Positions 10,237 to 19,828 of a DNA stretch of 64,000 bases are shown here, piece by piece. Numbering within the stretch: the first letter of the stretch is position 1; each line of letters begins with the position of its first letter. A program made the position numbers and the translations under genes. This DNA comes from Cytobacillus horneckiae (GTDB lineage Bacteria; Bacillota; Bacilli; Bacillales; Cytobacillaceae), in contig NZ_PISD01000066.1 of assembly GCF_002835735.1 (NCBI RefSeq), positions 29,078-93,077 on the forward strand, written 5' to 3'. The notes below the pieces were generated by a model. That model was not told the origin of the DNA. It did no database searches and saw only the letters and a program-made list of their open reading frames with translations.

Positions 10237-10799
10237 TGCATTTGTGCTCTGTTACACATATACGGTTTTAAGGAAGAAGATGTAATTGGACTAAATGAGG
10301 TGTCTGCTCGACTTCCGCAAGAGAGAAGCGAGACAGACGAGAAGACACTGCGGCAACGACGAAACGGACCGACGCTCTCGATCAGTGAGCGAGAGATTAG
10401 TTTCCAAATAGCGCAGAAGAACCGAAAAAACGGTGCGCTACATGAAAAAGTGGTATTAAAAAGCAATGTAATTAGGACAGGAGAATAGCAGTTTGTTTTT
10501 TCATATACTCCCTTACTTTGACAAAAATAAGAAAGCAGACAAAATGACAAGATTGTTACATCGTTGGAAAACATTGAATAATCTAGGGGAAACAGCTACA
10601 AAAAACGAATAATAATTCCCTGTGTTAATTTCATATAATTAAAGTAACAAATGAAGGTGAGTGTTTATATTTTCCGATGCAAGAGCAGATACACGACTTC
10701 GCTATTGTTGCTTCCGTGGGATAGAAAGGATGAGTAAACGAGTGTTACTTACCGCACCATGTCAGAACATGAAAAGAGATACGACAGCTTTTTATATAA
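10237..10799. other. Long non-coding gap between murC and ampS
   Basis: About 560 bases without a supportable gene. A GC-richer patch (10300-10420) contains GCTCGACTTCCGCAAG and AGCGAGACAGACGAG, which resemble the dispersed repeat copy at 26012-26070 read on its minus strand; it is probably a degenerate copy. The remainder is AT-rich. Open frames crossing it have no ribosome-binding sites and unnatural composition. Confidence 0.5.
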
Positions 10800-10841
10800 A
10801 TAAAAAAGCTTGTAGAAAAACGATAGGTTTCTCTACAAGCT
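10800..10841 (-). terminator. Terminator of ampS
   Basis: Read on the minus strand, AGCTTGTAGA and TCTACAAGCT form a 10-bp stem followed by TTTTTTATTT. It lies just downstream of the ampS stop. Confidence 0.85.
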
Positions 10842-10875
10842 CTGGAAGAAGTCCATTGGATTTCTTCCCGTTCTA

Positions 10876-11991
10876 TTATTTCAAGTTTTCTGGATTTAAA
10901 GATTCCAATTCAGGAATGACAAAACGGCCGTCTTTACGGATAAGGACATCATCAAAATAAATTGCTCCTCCGCCGTAATCAGGGCGCTGGATATTAACTA
11001 AGTCCCAATGGATGTTTGATTTATTGCCATTGTAAGCTTCGTCATAGCATTGTCCAGGCGTAAAATGGAAGCTGCCATCAATTTTTTCATCGAATAATAT
11101 ATCTTGCATTGGATGAAGAATGAACGGGTTCACACCGATTGCGAATTCTCCTACAAAGCGAGCGCCTTCATCAGTATCAAAGATTTTATTGATTCTTTCA
11201 GTGTCATTTGCTTCTGCTTCAACAATTTTTCCATCCTGAAATGTAAGCTTTACATTTTCAAAAGTAAAACCGTTGTATGGCGATGGCGTATTGTACGAAA
11301 TGGTTCCGTTTACAGAATCGCGAACAGGGGCTGTATAGACTTCGCCATCAGGGATATTCATCTGACCTGAGCATTTAATTGCAGGAATATCTTTAATGGA
11401 GAAAGATAAATCTGTTCCTGGACCTGTTAAATGCACTTTATCTGTCTTGTTCATTAACTCAACTAAGTTTTCCATTGCTTGATCCATTTTTCCATAATCA
11501 AGGTTACATACATTGAAATAGAAGTCTTCAAATGCTTCAGTGCTCATTTTTGCAAGCTGTGCCATAGAAGCATTCGGATATCTTAAAACAACCCATTTTG
11601 TCTTCGGTACGCGGATTTCTCTATGTACTTTTTGACCGATTGTTGAGCCGTGGATTCTCATCTTGTCGTCTGGCACATCGGCATGTTCATTAATGTTATC
11701 ACCTGAACGCAGGCCAATATAAGCATCCATTTTGCTCATTACAGTCGCTTCGAATTCAGCAGCAAGATTATATTGCTCTTCATGCGCTCCAAGCAGTAAT
11801 TCGCGGTCAACTTGATTGTCTTTTAAAGTAACAAATGGATGCCCGCCTGCTGCATATGCTTCTTTAACTAATGCAGTAACAAGCTCTTTTTGCAATCCGA
11901 AATTCTCAATTAACACTTTTTCACCTTTTTGCAGGCGAATAGAATAATTAATTAAATTTTTTGCTAGTTGTTGAATACGAGGATCTTTCAT
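10876..11991 (-). CDS. ampS: M29-family metallo-aminopeptidase
   Basis: Cytoplasmic dinuclear-metal exopeptidase that releases N-terminal residues from peptides. It belongs to the AmpS/AmpT (M29) family. Features include the N-terminal GEKVLIENFG region, the conserved NIPDGEVYTAP (metal-ligand Glu at about 216), GEFAIGVNP, then HFTPGQCYDEA and IHWDLV near the C-terminus, supplying further His/Glu/Asp ligands. At 371 aa it is at the shorter end of the family (about 370-410). The ATG at 11991 has a GGAGGG site. It is monocistronic with its own terminator. Confidence 0.88.
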   Translation of the reverse strand: MKDPRIQQLAKNLINYSIRLQKGEKVLIENFGLQKELVTALVKEAYAAGGHPFVTLKDNQVDRELLLGAHEEQYNLAAEFEATVMSKMDAYIGLRSGDNINEHADVPDDKMRIHGSTIGQKVHREIRVPKTKWVVLRYPNASMAQLAKMSTEAFEDFYFNVCNLDYGKMDQAMENLVELMNKTDKVHLTGPGTDLSFSIKDIPAIKCSGQMNIPDGEVYTAPVRDSVNGTISYNTPSPYNGFTFENVKLTFQDGKIVEAEANDTERINKIFDTDEGARFVGEFAIGVNPFILHPMQDILFDEKIDGSFHFTPGQCYDEAYNGNKSNIHWDLVNIQRPDYGGGAIYFDDVLIRKDGRFVIPELESLNPENLK

Positions 11992-12140
11992 CCTATTATC
12001 CCTCCGTAGAACAGAATAAATGTTACTAGTATATTGTAACCTAAATATTTTGTTTTTGTTTATTCATTTAAAAACTCTTTTAGATTGTGGTAATATTTAC
12101 ATAGAAATTAAAGGACGTTGCAAGGAAAGGATATCATCAG

Positions 12141-12166
12141 GTTTACTATACAGTTTAATTGGGAAA
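12141..12166 (+). promoter_or_regulatory. Probable sigma-B promoter of ytxGHJ
   Basis: GTTTAC (12141-12146) and GGGAAA (12161-12166) are 14 bases apart, close to the general-stress sigma-B consensus GTTTAA-N12-14-GGGTAT. It sits about 95 bases upstream of ytxG. The B. subtilis ytxGHJ operon is known to be under sigma-B and sigma-H control, which fits. Confidence 0.55.
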
Positions 12167-12259
12167 AGAAATAATATATCTTTAATTACAAATGCTGTAA
12201 TGTAAAAACTTTCTTAAACTTCTCTTTAATTTTTTAATCAACTGGAGGTGTACCCTTAT

Positions 12260-12739
12260 ATGCAGATAATTTTATATTTGAGTGTGGCGGTTATTGCCAT
12301 TGCCTTTCTCGTTTTAGTGATTTATTTAGCTAAAACTCTTTCATCCCTGCAAGTCACTTTAACAAGTGTTTCAACTACACTGGTCGGCTTGGAAAAGCAG
12401 CTGGATGGAGTAACAAGAGAAACAACCGAGCTGTTACATAAAACAAACGCACTTGCTGAAGATATTCAGCACAAGTCTGAAAGTCTTAATAATGTAGTAG
12501 ACGCAGTAAAAGAAGTTGGAGATTCTGTTAGAACCTTTAATGGTTCTATTCAAAATATTACTTCATCTGTGAATACACAGGTTGAACTAAATAAAGACAA
12601 AATGGCTCAAATGATTAGTTGGGGCAATGTCATCTTAGAATTAAGGGACAAATACAAAAAGCGTAAGGTGGAACCAGTTCAAACCTATACTGCTGAAGAG
12701 CCAGTTCCAACTAAGAGAAGAGAAAGAGGAAGATCGTAA
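12260..12739 (+). CDS. ytxG: DUF948 membrane-anchored stress protein YtxG
   Basis: First gene of the ytxG-ytxH-ytxJ general-stress operon. It has a single N-terminal membrane helix (about 4-25) followed by a cytoplasmic heptad-rich coiled coil (about 25-120) and a basic, flexible tail ending in RRERGRS. That architecture is the DUF948 family; its biochemical role is unknown. I start at ATG 12260, 11 bases after GGAGG; the in-frame GTG at 12248 overlaps the ribosome-binding site itself and is unlikely. 159 aa. Confidence 0.85.
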   Translation: MQIILYLSVAVIAIAFLVLVIYLAKTLSSLQVTLTSVSTTLVGLEKQLDGVTRETTELLHKTNALAEDIQHKSESLNNVVDAVKEVGDSVRTFNGSIQNITSSVNTQVELNKDKMAQMISWGNVILELRDKYKKRKVEPVQTYTAEEPVPTKRRERGRS

Positions 12740-12763
12740 ATTCTAATCTGGAGGTTGAAAGAG

Positions 12764-13213
12764 ATGGGAAATCAAGATCGTAATCAAAATGATACTAAAC
12801 AAGCAAATAAGAGTGAAGACAGCATTAATACAAAGGATTTTTTAATTGGTGCTCTTATTGGAGGAATTGTAGGAGCCGGGACAGCACTGCTGCTTGCACC
12901 TAAGTCAGGAAAAGAATTGATTAGTGACATTAATACCCAAGCTGCAAATTTGAAAGACAAATCCAGTCATTTAGCTGGTACAGCCAAGGAAAAAAGCAAT
13001 GAACTTGTCCACGCAGCAAAGGAAAAAACGAATGAAATTTCACATACTGTTTCAAAGCAATCTTCAGAAATTATGGATAAGATTAAGCATATGACAACAA
13101 ATGAAGAGACGCCTGCTGCTGAAAGTGCATTTACAACTGAAGGTGATGCGCAACTGAGGCTTGAAGAAACAAAAAAAGCCTTCGATGCAACAGAAGAGAA
13201 AGTTAATCAATAA
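12764..13213 (+). CDS. ytxH: YtxH-family general stress protein
   Basis: A 149-aa protein with one glycine-rich hydrophobic segment (about 24-44, containing LIGGIVGAGTALLLAPKSGK) followed by a LEA-like amphipathic helical region with repeated KEKxNE units. This is the YtxH family, induced by stress and starvation in Bacillus; its mechanism is unknown. I choose ATG 12764 with GGAGG nine bases upstream; an in-frame TTG at 12755 abuts the ribosome-binding site. It is the second gene of the operon, 24 bases after ytxG. Confidence 0.85.
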   Translation: MGNQDRNQNDTKQANKSEDSINTKDFLIGALIGGIVGAGTALLLAPKSGKELISDINTQAANLKDKSSHLAGTAKEKSNELVHAAKEKTNEISHTVSKQSSEIMDKIKHMTTNEETPAAESAFTTEGDAQLRLEETKKAFDATEEKVNQ

Positions 13214-13299
13214 ATCAAAGCTGAACGATTTGTTTTCAAGGCGGTGAAGTGATAATATTACTTCACCGTCATTTAATGATTAGGAGGAGATTTAACATT

Positions 13300-13629
13300 A
13301 TGGAAAGATTAACGAATCATGAAGAATTTGAAAAAGCATTGGCAGAAAACGATCAAATGCTATTGCTGAAGCATAGTAATACATGCCCAATAAGCGCGGA
13401 CGCATATGAACAATATGAAAAATATACAAGTGAAAACAACAGCGTCAAATCTTACTATCTTATCGTCCAAGAAGATCGACCATTATCTAATGAAATTGCC
13501 GAAACTTACGAGATCAAGCACGAATCACCACAAGCTTTCTTCTTTAATAATAAACAAGTTGCTTGGCATACATCACATCGTAAAATTACATATGACACAT
13601 TGGCAGCAGCTGTAAGTGAAGGGAAATAA
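13300..13629 (+). CDS. ytxJ: Monothiol bacilliredoxin-like protein YtxJ
   Basis: A 109-aa thioredoxin-fold protein of the YtxJ (bacilliredoxin C) family, thought to remove bacillithiol from oxidised protein cysteines under stress. The active site is TCPIS, with one cysteine in place of CxxC. I start at ATG 13300 behind TAGGAGGAG; the 17 upstream codons of the open frame lack a ribosome-binding site and belong to the spacer. It is the last gene of the ytxGHJ operon and is followed by a bidirectional terminator. Confidence 0.88.
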   Translation: MERLTNHEEFEKALAENDQMLLLKHSNTCPISADAYEQYEKYTSENNSVKSYYLIVQEDRPLSNEIAETYEIKHESPQAFFFNNKQVAWHTSHRKITYDTLAAAVSEGK

Positions 13630-13653
13630 AAAGCTCACAATAGTGAGCTTTTT
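13627..13653. terminator. Bidirectional terminator between ytxJ and the FtsA-like gene
   Basis: AAAAGCTCAC / GTGAGCTTTT forms a 10-bp stem with A and T runs on both sides, so it can stop transcription from both convergent genes. Confidence 0.88.
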
Positions 13654-13654
13654 A

Positions 13655-15844
13655 TCATTTTGTTGCCTTATTTGGATTAGAGAAAATGACTTTCGTTATT
13701 GGCCAAACAATCTCGAGCTGGTCGCCATCCTGAATTTGTTCATGAAAGTTAGATTCCTCGCCATTTTTTAATAAAGTAAAGCTTCCGTTTGATTCATGGG
13801 GTATTTCGACTTGCACCTTTTTAAATATGTCTTGAAAAATAAAAGGTTCATTTGGCTCCTCTTTATAAATAAGGCGATCGCCATTGTAAATGAAGCTCTC
13901 TTCTTCCAAAGCTTCCTCATCACGCTTAACTGATATAAGCCTTTTTGTTAAAGCTAAAGGTTTTCCGTTGTAGGTAATGCGAATGGATTTTGATAGCGAT
14001 AAACGTTTATGCCCAGCTAAACGGCGCAGCGTGATCGGTTCTCTTTTTTGAATATGAAACCTGTCAAGATGCTCGAAGGGAAAATGGATTTTTGCTTCTT
14101 GGCCATTTCTCAACAGCTTTCCAGAACCGGATGGTATGATTGTCGATTTATCATTGAGTGTGATGTTCATCGGCTTTAATTCATCCAAAAGGTCCTCTAA
14201 TTGCAAGAACTTAAACATGTCTTCTATTGTTATTGGAACTTTGCACACTATTTTATCTCTATCATTGAGGCTTTCTTCCATTGAAATATTCTCGCCGTTA
14301 CGTGTAATAGCAGAATGAACGATGTATTGTGCTTCGTTAATTTGCACCTGTTTTTTTGCTGCTTCTTCAATTAAGTCCTTTACACGGACTTCCGCTTTTT
14401 TTCCATCACTGCCTTTGAGAACTTTTAAGACATCACCATTTTGAACCTTGTCATCTAGTTTACATACTTGGTGATTAAGTGTTATTTCCGGAGCATGACC
14501 ATGACTTCCAGGAATCGTAATATTGTTCTCATTTAAGGAGATAATCATAGCGAGTCCCGGTTTTCCATATAGCTGATTCACCTTTATCCCTGCAGCCAGT
14601 AAACAGTCGCCAACAGTCAATTTATTAATTTCAAATAGCCGAATCGGCTGTTCGTTCACATAAACTGTGCGGTATTGAACAGGCGCTTTATGTGCAGCGA
14701 TAGCAATGCCGATTGGGGTGACCAGCTCTGGTCCAGCAGGCAGATCCGCTGACTTTGATAAAGATTGTATAGCTTCAATTCCGCGTATCGCTACTCTGTT
14801 AAAAGGGAGCTCAAGCAGCTCAGCAACTCTTGACGTTAAATCAGGTGTTTGACTGCCACCTCCTACAAGCATGACAGCGGTTGGAGAGCGTCCATTATTC
14901 AATTGATATATTTCATCACATATTGCTCCAGCAAGCCGGTCTATCGCTGGAGAAAGGTCTTTCATAATCGCATCTCGCGATAATTCTGACTGAAAGCCGA
15001 GAATGTCTGAAACTTTAATTGCCTCTTTTGTATTCAGCTCTTTCTTTACTTGTTCAGCTGATGGAAAGTCGAGTAATAAGTTCTCTTGAATTGCTTCTGT
15101 TACTTCATCGCCGGCTACAGGAACCATCCCATAAGCCACAACAGTGCCTAAGTCGGTGATTGCGATATCAGAAGTGCCTGCCCCAATATCAACAAGAGCC
15201 ACATTCAGTTTCCTTATTGAAGGAGGAATAAGTACGTTAATAGCTGCTATAGGTTCTAACGTTAATGCTTCCATCTCTAATCCTGACCGCTGCAGTGCAG
15301 CAATTAGTGAATCGATAACGACCTTTGGCAAGAATGTCGCAATAATATCTACAGATGCAACATCTCCTGTTTGATCTATTAAATTACCGATTTCCTGGCC
15401 ATCGATATAATAATGAAGGATGGAATAGCCTACACAATAATAATGGTGGCTTTTTTCTATTAGATATTTTTCTGCCACATTTGCTTGAGCTTGTTGAACC
15501 GCGCTTAGTTCTAAATGAAGTACGTCCTGCTTTTCCATAAGCGAATTTCCCTGAATGTTTATGGACGCAGAAGCATGTTCTGTTTTTAATGCTCTCCCTG
15601 CAGCAGCTACGCTGACTTTTTCCAAAGGTCCATAAGTTTCTTCAAGTTCATTTTTGATTTGTGAAATGACTTTTGAGACCGCTACTATATCGTGAATCTG
15701 TCCATCAAGCATTGCACGTTCCGAGTGCTCCTGACTGCGCATATCGATGATACTAAATTGATCATTCTGTTTTTCAAGAATGATACCTACAACTGATCGT
15801 GTGCCAATATCTAATGCAAAAATCCTGTTATTCTCATCGTTCAA
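13655..15844 (-). CDS. FtsA/PilM-like actin-fold ATPase with C-terminal extension
   Basis: A 729-aa soluble protein. The first 380 residues carry the actin/Hsp70-type ATPase fold of the FtsA-PilM-MreB group: FALDIGTRSVVGII (phosphate 1), VALVDIGAGTSDIAI (phosphate 2) and AVMLVGGGSQTPDL (adenosine motif). The remaining 350 residues look like several small beta-grasp or SLBB-like modules (GDxLLxxG, NGDVLKVLKGSDG, GDQLEIVWPI). It lacks the C-terminal membrane-binding helix of true FtsA and is not next to ftsZ, so a division role should not be assumed. Homologues in Bacillus are annotated only as FtsA-domain or pilus-assembly proteins. It starts with TTG at 15844. Confidence 0.75.
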   Translation of the reverse strand: MNDENNRIFALDIGTRSVVGIILEKQNDQFSIIDMRSQEHSERAMLDGQIHDIVAVSKVISQIKNELEETYGPLEKVSVAAAGRALKTEHASASINIQGNSLMEKQDVLHLELSAVQQAQANVAEKYLIEKSHHYYCVGYSILHYYIDGQEIGNLIDQTGDVASVDIIATFLPKVVIDSLIAALQRSGLEMEALTLEPIAAINVLIPPSIRKLNVALVDIGAGTSDIAITDLGTVVAYGMVPVAGDEVTEAIQENLLLDFPSAEQVKKELNTKEAIKVSDILGFQSELSRDAIMKDLSPAIDRLAGAICDEIYQLNNGRSPTAVMLVGGGSQTPDLTSRVAELLELPFNRVAIRGIEAIQSLSKSADLPAGPELVTPIGIAIAAHKAPVQYRTVYVNEQPIRLFEINKLTVGDCLLAAGIKVNQLYGKPGLAMIISLNENNITIPGSHGHAPEITLNHQVCKLDDKVQNGDVLKVLKGSDGKKAEVRVKDLIEEAAKKQVQINEAQYIVHSAITRNGENISMEESLNDRDKIVCKVPITIEDMFKFLQLEDLLDELKPMNITLNDKSTIIPSGSGKLLRNGQEAKIHFPFEHLDRFHIQKREPITLRRLAGHKRLSLSKSIRITYNGKPLALTKRLISVKRDEEALEEESFIYNGDRLIYKEEPNEPFIFQDIFKKVQVEIPHESNGSFTLLKNGEESNFHEQIQDGDQLEIVWPITKVIFSNPNKATK

Positions 15845-15919
15845 GAGGATACACCTTCTTTATTTTAATAACTTTTTGCTTTATTACTTAAAAGCGTTTA
15901 ATTAATAAAGAAAAATTTA

Positions 15920-15948
15920 GTGACAGATACGTATATTTCATATATAAT
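15920..15948 (+). promoter_or_regulatory. Sigma-A promoter of aroA
   Basis: GTGACA (15920-15925) and TATAAT (15943-15948) are separated by 17 bases. A leader of about 150 bases follows before the aroA ATG. Confidence 0.65.
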
Positions 15949-16104
15949 AACCCTAATTATAAAAAATGTATCATATATTTTTAAGCCAATAAAGATGAAT
16001 ATGTCTGAATAGAGGTAGAATAAAAAGAATTCAACCATCTATGTGCTATTCTAACCTTCATATAATTCTTACGGCAATTTAATTTTTGAGAGGATGGGAC
16101 TGTT

Positions 16105-17178
16105 ATGGGTAAAGAACTAGAGCAATTACGTAACCGTGTGGATGAGATTAACCTTCAGCTACTAGCTTTAATTAATGAAAGAGCAGAACTTGTTCAAGAA
16201 ATCGGAAGGGTTAAGGAAACACAAGGAGTTTATCGATATGATCCTGTCCGCGAGAGAGCTATGCTTGATTTAATTAAAGAGAACAATAATGGTCCTTTTG
16301 AGAATTCGACGATTGAGCATATGTTCAAAGAAATTTTTAAAGCGGGTCTAGAGCTTCAAAAAGATGACCATCGCAAAGCACTATTAGTTTCACGTAAGAA
16401 AAAATCAGAAAATACGATTGTTGATATAAAAGGTGAAAAAGTAGGCAATGGCCAACCGCATTTAGTGTTCGGTCCATGTGCAGTTGAATCTTACGAGCAG
16501 GTTGCTACAGTAGCGAAAGCTGTAAAAGATAAAGGCTTAAAGCTTTTGCGCGGAGGTGCATTTAAGCCAAGAACTTCGCCTTATGATTTCCAAGGACTTG
16601 GTCTTGAAGGGCTTAAAATCCTTAAAAAAGTGGCAGATGAATTTGATTTAGCGGTCATTTCCGAAATCGTTAGTCCTAGCGATATTGAGACGGCTGTTGA
16701 TTACCTCGATGTCATTCAAATTGGCGCAAGAAATATGCAGAACTTCGAATTGTTAAAAGCAGCGGGCCAAGTAAATAAGCCAGTCTTGCTTAAGCGAGGC
16801 ATGTCTGCAACAATTGAAGAATTTATCAATGCAGCGGAATATATTATGGCGCAAGGAAACGGGCAAATTATCCTATGTGAACGCGGCATTAGAACATACG
16901 AAAAGGCAACGAGAAATACGCTTGATATTACTGCAGTGCCGATTCTTAAACAAGAAACTCATCTGCCGGTATTTGTTGATGTTACTCATTCAACAGGCAG
17001 AAAGGATTTATTATTACCAGCTGCAAAAGCTGCATTAGCTATCGGAGCTGATGGCGTGATGGCGGAGGTTCACCCTGACCCTGCAGTTGCCCTGTCTGAT
17101 TCAGCGCAACAAATGGATTTAAATCAATTTGATCAATTCATGAGCGAGCTAAGCAAATCCGCTTTAGTAAGAGTTTAA
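16105..17178 (+). CDS. aroA: Bifunctional chorismate mutase / DAHP synthase AroA
   Basis: Catalyses the entry step of the shikimate pathway (PEP + erythrose-4-phosphate to DAHP). An AroQ-type chorismate mutase domain (about 1-90) is fused to the N-terminus, where it serves as the feedback sensor for chorismate/prephenate in Bacillus. The mutase domain shows [20 protein letters not shown]. The DAHP synthase part has [37 protein letters not shown] and the [11 protein letters not shown] block typical of the aroG-beta type. 357 aa, normal length. The ATG at 16105 has an AGAGGATGGGA site. Confidence 0.97.
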   Translation: MGKELEQLRNRVDEINLQLLALINERAELVQEIGRVKETQGVYRYDPVRERAMLDLIKENNNGPFENSTIEHMFKEIFKAGLELQKDDHRKALLVSRKKKSENTIVDIKGEKVGNGQPHLVFGPCAVESYEQVATVAKAVKDKGLKLLRGGAFKPRTSPYDFQGLGLEGLKILKKVADEFDLAVISEIVSPSDIETAVDYLDVIQIGARNMQNFELLKAAGQVNKPVLLKRGMSATIEEFINAAEYIMAQGNGQIILCERGIRTYEKATRNTLDITAVPILKQETHLPVFVDVTHSTGRKDLLLPAAKAALAIGADGVMAEVHPDPAVALSDSAQQMDLNQFDQFMSELSKSALVRV

Positions 17179-17724
17179 AAAAGAGTTCGGCCGGCTAGAG
17201 GCTAAAGATGTCTCATATAAAAAGCTAAACTGTGTTTCTTTAAGCCAGTAGCTTGGGCTGTGATGAATGTATCGTATCGTTCATTGCTCAAGCCGCCTCG
17301 ACATTTTGAAGTAAGAGCCTTCTGCGTATGCCGAAGGCTCTTTTTCTCATTTAAGCATTGATGCTATATATTTCTAAGTGAAGCCGTTGAAAAAAGAGTC
17401 GTTCACGTAGATAAAATTAGAAAATCTAAGTTGTTTCATTTCCTCTAGCTAGTTCTTCATTGAATAGTGTTAAGTTTGACGGCCGCTGTCTGCTATTTGG
17501 TTGATTTGCCTTATTCACCTGCTGGTAAAGCACGTCCACATTTAGTGACTATTTTTTGACTTTTTCAGAAATATTTAGACATGGCGTTGCGGGGAGGGGC
17601 GCTCTGTCGTATGATTATACATAATTAAAGATTTGTTCGTACATCTAAGGATGATGTTACATAGGAGTAATACATAAGAACATGCTATAAAATAAAGATA
17701 GGAATATTAAAGGAGTGTTATAAA
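17179..17724. other. Gap between aroA and ccpA with two hairpins
   Basis: 546 bases without a gene. It contains an imperfect hairpin at 17251-17293 (outer arms GCTTG/CAAGC, inner arms ATGAA/TTCAT), the aroA terminator at 17315-17345, a GC-rich patch around 17590 (GCGGGGAGGGGCGCTC), and the ccpA promoter region with a TATAAA element near 17685. Confidence 0.55.
17315..17345 (+). terminator. Terminator after aroA
   Basis: GAGCCTTC / GAAGGCTC stem with a 10-base loop and TTTTT tail, about 140 bases after the aroA stop. Confidence 0.85.
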
Positions 17725-18723
17725 GTGAATATAACGATATATGATGTAGCGAGAGAAGCAAATGTATCTATGGCAACAGTTTCACGCGTGGTAAACGGAA
17801 ATCCGAATGTAAAGCCGACAACAAGAAAGAAAGTTTTAGAGGTAATCGATCGTTTAGGCTATCGCCCTAATGCTGTTGCACGTGGTCTTGCGAGTAAAAA
17901 GACGACGACTGTAGGTGTGATTATTCCGGATGTCTCTAGTACTTTTGTTGCAGAGCTTGCAAGGGGAATTGAAGATATTGCAACGATGTACAAATATAAT
18001 ATTATTTTGAGCAACTCTGACCAAAACATGGACAAGGAGTTGCACTTATTAAATACAATGCTTGGCAAACAAGTGGATGGTATTGTATTTATGGGTGGCA
18101 ATATCGAGGAAGAGCATGTAGCTGAGTTTGAAAAATCACCAGTTCCAATCGTTTTAGCAGCTTCAATTGAAAAATCAGAAACGATTCCCTCTGTTAATAT
18201 TGATAATGAACAAGCTGCATTTGATGCGACGACTGCTTTTATTGAAAAAGGCCATAAAGAAATTGCGCTTGTCATTGGACCGTTACGTGAACCAGTTAAC
18301 AAAGAGAAAAAATTAGCAGGCTATAAAAGAGCGCTTGAAACAGCAGAAATTCCATTTAAAGAAGAGCTTGTCATCGAAGGCGACTATACATATGACTCTG
18401 GGCTTGAAGCATTTGAGCGATTACTAGAGATCGATCCAAAGCCATCAGCCATTTATGCAGGGTCAGATGAAATGGCGCTTGGAATCATTCATGGAGCAAC
18501 GGATAAAGGATATTCCGTTCCGGAAGATGTGGAAGTAATCAGTTCTGATAGCACTAGACTGGCATTGATGGTCCGTCCGCAGTTAACTTCTGTTGTACAG
18601 CCATTATATGATATAGGTGCAGTTGCCATGAGGCTGTTAACCAAGTATATGAATAAGGAAGAAGTAACAGACCATATTGTAGTACTTCCGCACCGAATTG
18701 AAGAAAGAGACTCAACAAAATAA
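17725..18723 (+). CDS. ccpA: Catabolite control protein A
   Basis: LacI/GalR-family master regulator of carbon catabolite control, acting with HPr-Ser46-P at cre sites. The N-terminal helix-turn-helix reads [20 protein letters not shown] (3-22) and is followed by the hinge helix [17 protein letters not shown] and a periplasmic-binding-protein-type core. 332 aa, GTG start at 17725 behind AAAGGAG. Downstream are motP and motS, as in B. subtilis. Likely targets within this window are the cre elements at 23311 and 49374. Confidence 0.97.
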   Translation: MNITIYDVAREANVSMATVSRVVNGNPNVKPTTRKKVLEVIDRLGYRPNAVARGLASKKTTTVGVIIPDVSSTFVAELARGIEDIATMYKYNIILSNSDQNMDKELHLLNTMLGKQVDGIVFMGGNIEEEHVAEFEKSPVPIVLAASIEKSETIPSVNIDNEQAAFDATTAFIEKGHKEIALVIGPLREPVNKEKKLAGYKRALETAEIPFKEELVIEGDYTYDSGLEAFERLLEIDPKPSAIYAGSDEMALGIIHGATDKGYSVPEDVEVISSDSTRLALMVRPQLTSVVQPLYDIGAVAMRLLTKYMNKEEVTDHIVVLPHRIEERDSTK

Positions 18724-18848
18724 ATAGTACTGCCGATAGAAATGACATAACGGGATAGAAGCGAGAGAGGCAGCCCAATTGTTCTTTTTCTATGGCAGCA
18801 ATTAGAATATCTGTTTAAGTAGAAAAAGTGGGTTTCTCTTTGCTTGTC

Positions 18849-18870
18849 AAAGTGAAAACTTCACTTTTTT
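18849..18870 (+). terminator. Terminator after ccpA
   Basis: AAAGTGAA-AAC-TTCACTTT hairpin followed by TTT, about 125 bases past the ccpA stop. Confidence 0.7.
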
Positions 18871-18953
18871 GCTGTTAGAAAACGTGAAATTTTGCTTATC
18901 AAGGAATATAAAAAAAAGAGGATCATTTTAAATTCGCATAAGGAAAACTAAAG

Positions 18954-18978
18954 CGTTCGCCTCATGATTTGGCGAACG
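18954..18978. promoter_or_regulatory. Perfect 8-bp inverted repeat upstream of motP
   Basis: CGTTCGCC / GGCGAACG with a nine-base spacer ends 37 bases before the motP start. It is followed only by GTCAAGTTTTT, so it may be a weak terminator, an operator or a leader hairpin. Confidence 0.5.
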
Positions 18979-19015
18979 TCAAGTTTTTCTAATCGTGCAA
19001 TGCGGGAGAGAGGAA

Positions 19016-19828
19016 ATGAGAAAGCTAGATATGTTAACACCGATTGGACTAGTGTTCGGTGTTCTTATGGTTATTTTCGGCGTAGTTGCTACAGGAGGAT
19101 TTAGCGGGATCAATTCTTTTTTTGATCCAGCCTCTATCTTCATCGTTTTTGGCGGGGTCATTGCTGGTTTACTCGTAAGCTTTCCATTAAAGGAATTGAA
19201 GCATGTTTTTATTGTCATTAAAAAAGGCTTTTCCCACGAGGAAAAATCGATTCAACAGCTTATTCAAACCTTTGTAAAGCTATCTGATCGCGCTAGAAGA
19301 GAAGGACTTTTATCATTGGAAATAGAACTGGCAAAAGAGCCTGACTCTTTTGTTCGGAAAGGAATCATCTTGGCTGTTGACGGTATGGAGCCTGCAATGA
19401 TTCAGGATATAATGGATGCGGATATTTTAGCCATGGAAGAGCGCCATAAAAAAGGGCGCAGCATTCTAGAGAAGGCGGGAGAGTATGCGCCTGCATGGGG
19501 GATGATTGGAACATTGATTGGGCTCGTCCTCATGCTGAAAAATTTAGAGGACCCTGCTAATCTTGGACCAAGCATGGCTATTGCTCTATTAACAACACTA
19601 TACGGCTCGTTATTAGCTAATTTATTTTTCATCCCAATGGCAGCAAAGCTTGAAGCACAAACAGAAGCAGAGGTTTTTTATAAGCAAATAATTATAGAAG
19701 GTGTAATAGGTGTCCAATCTGGGCAAAACCCTTCAGTCTTAAGAGAAAAATTAAGTGTATTCTTATCAGAAAAAGAAAGAAGAGAAGCAGAAGAGATGGA
19801 AGATGCCGAGGAGGCATTCAAACCATGA
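19016..19828 (+). CDS. motP: Flagellar stator subunit MotP (Na+-type)
   Basis: A MotA-like stator subunit that, with MotS, forms the sodium-driven torque unit of the Bacillus flagellum. 270 aa with four membrane helices (about 7-27, 34-54, 150-170, 180-200), a cytoplasmic loop and the conserved PAWGMIGTLIGLVLML segment. I start at ATG 19016; the in-frame GTG seven codons upstream precedes the GGGAG ribosome-binding site. It overlaps motS by four bases. Its position after ccpA is the classic motPS location, which distinguishes it from the H+-type motAB. Confidence 0.92.
   Translation: MRKLDMLTPIGLVFGVLMVIFGVVATGGFSGINSFFDPASIFIVFGGVIAGLLVSFPLKELKHVFIVIKKGFSHEEKSIQQLIQTFVKLSDRARREGLLSLEIELAKEPDSFVRKGIILAVDGMEPAMIQDIMDADILAMEERHKKGRSILEKAGEYAPAWGMIGTLIGLVLMLKNLEDPANLGPSMAIALLTTLYGSLLANLFFIPMAAKLEAQTEAEVFYKQIIIEGVIGVQSGQNPSVLREKLSVFLSEKERREAEEMEDAEEAFKP

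Noticed and set aside
10215..10574. Overlapping frames in the murC-ampS gap
   Set aside because: Both strands open because of a GC-richer repeat patch; no ribosome-binding sites and no similarity.
12020..12205. 61-codon frame upstream of ytxG
   Set aside because: No ribosome-binding site, and a probable sigma-B promoter lies within it.
13655..15844. Calling this gene ftsA
   Set aside because: The ATPase fold matches, but the membrane-targeting helix and ftsZ neighbour are missing and the protein is almost twice FtsA length.
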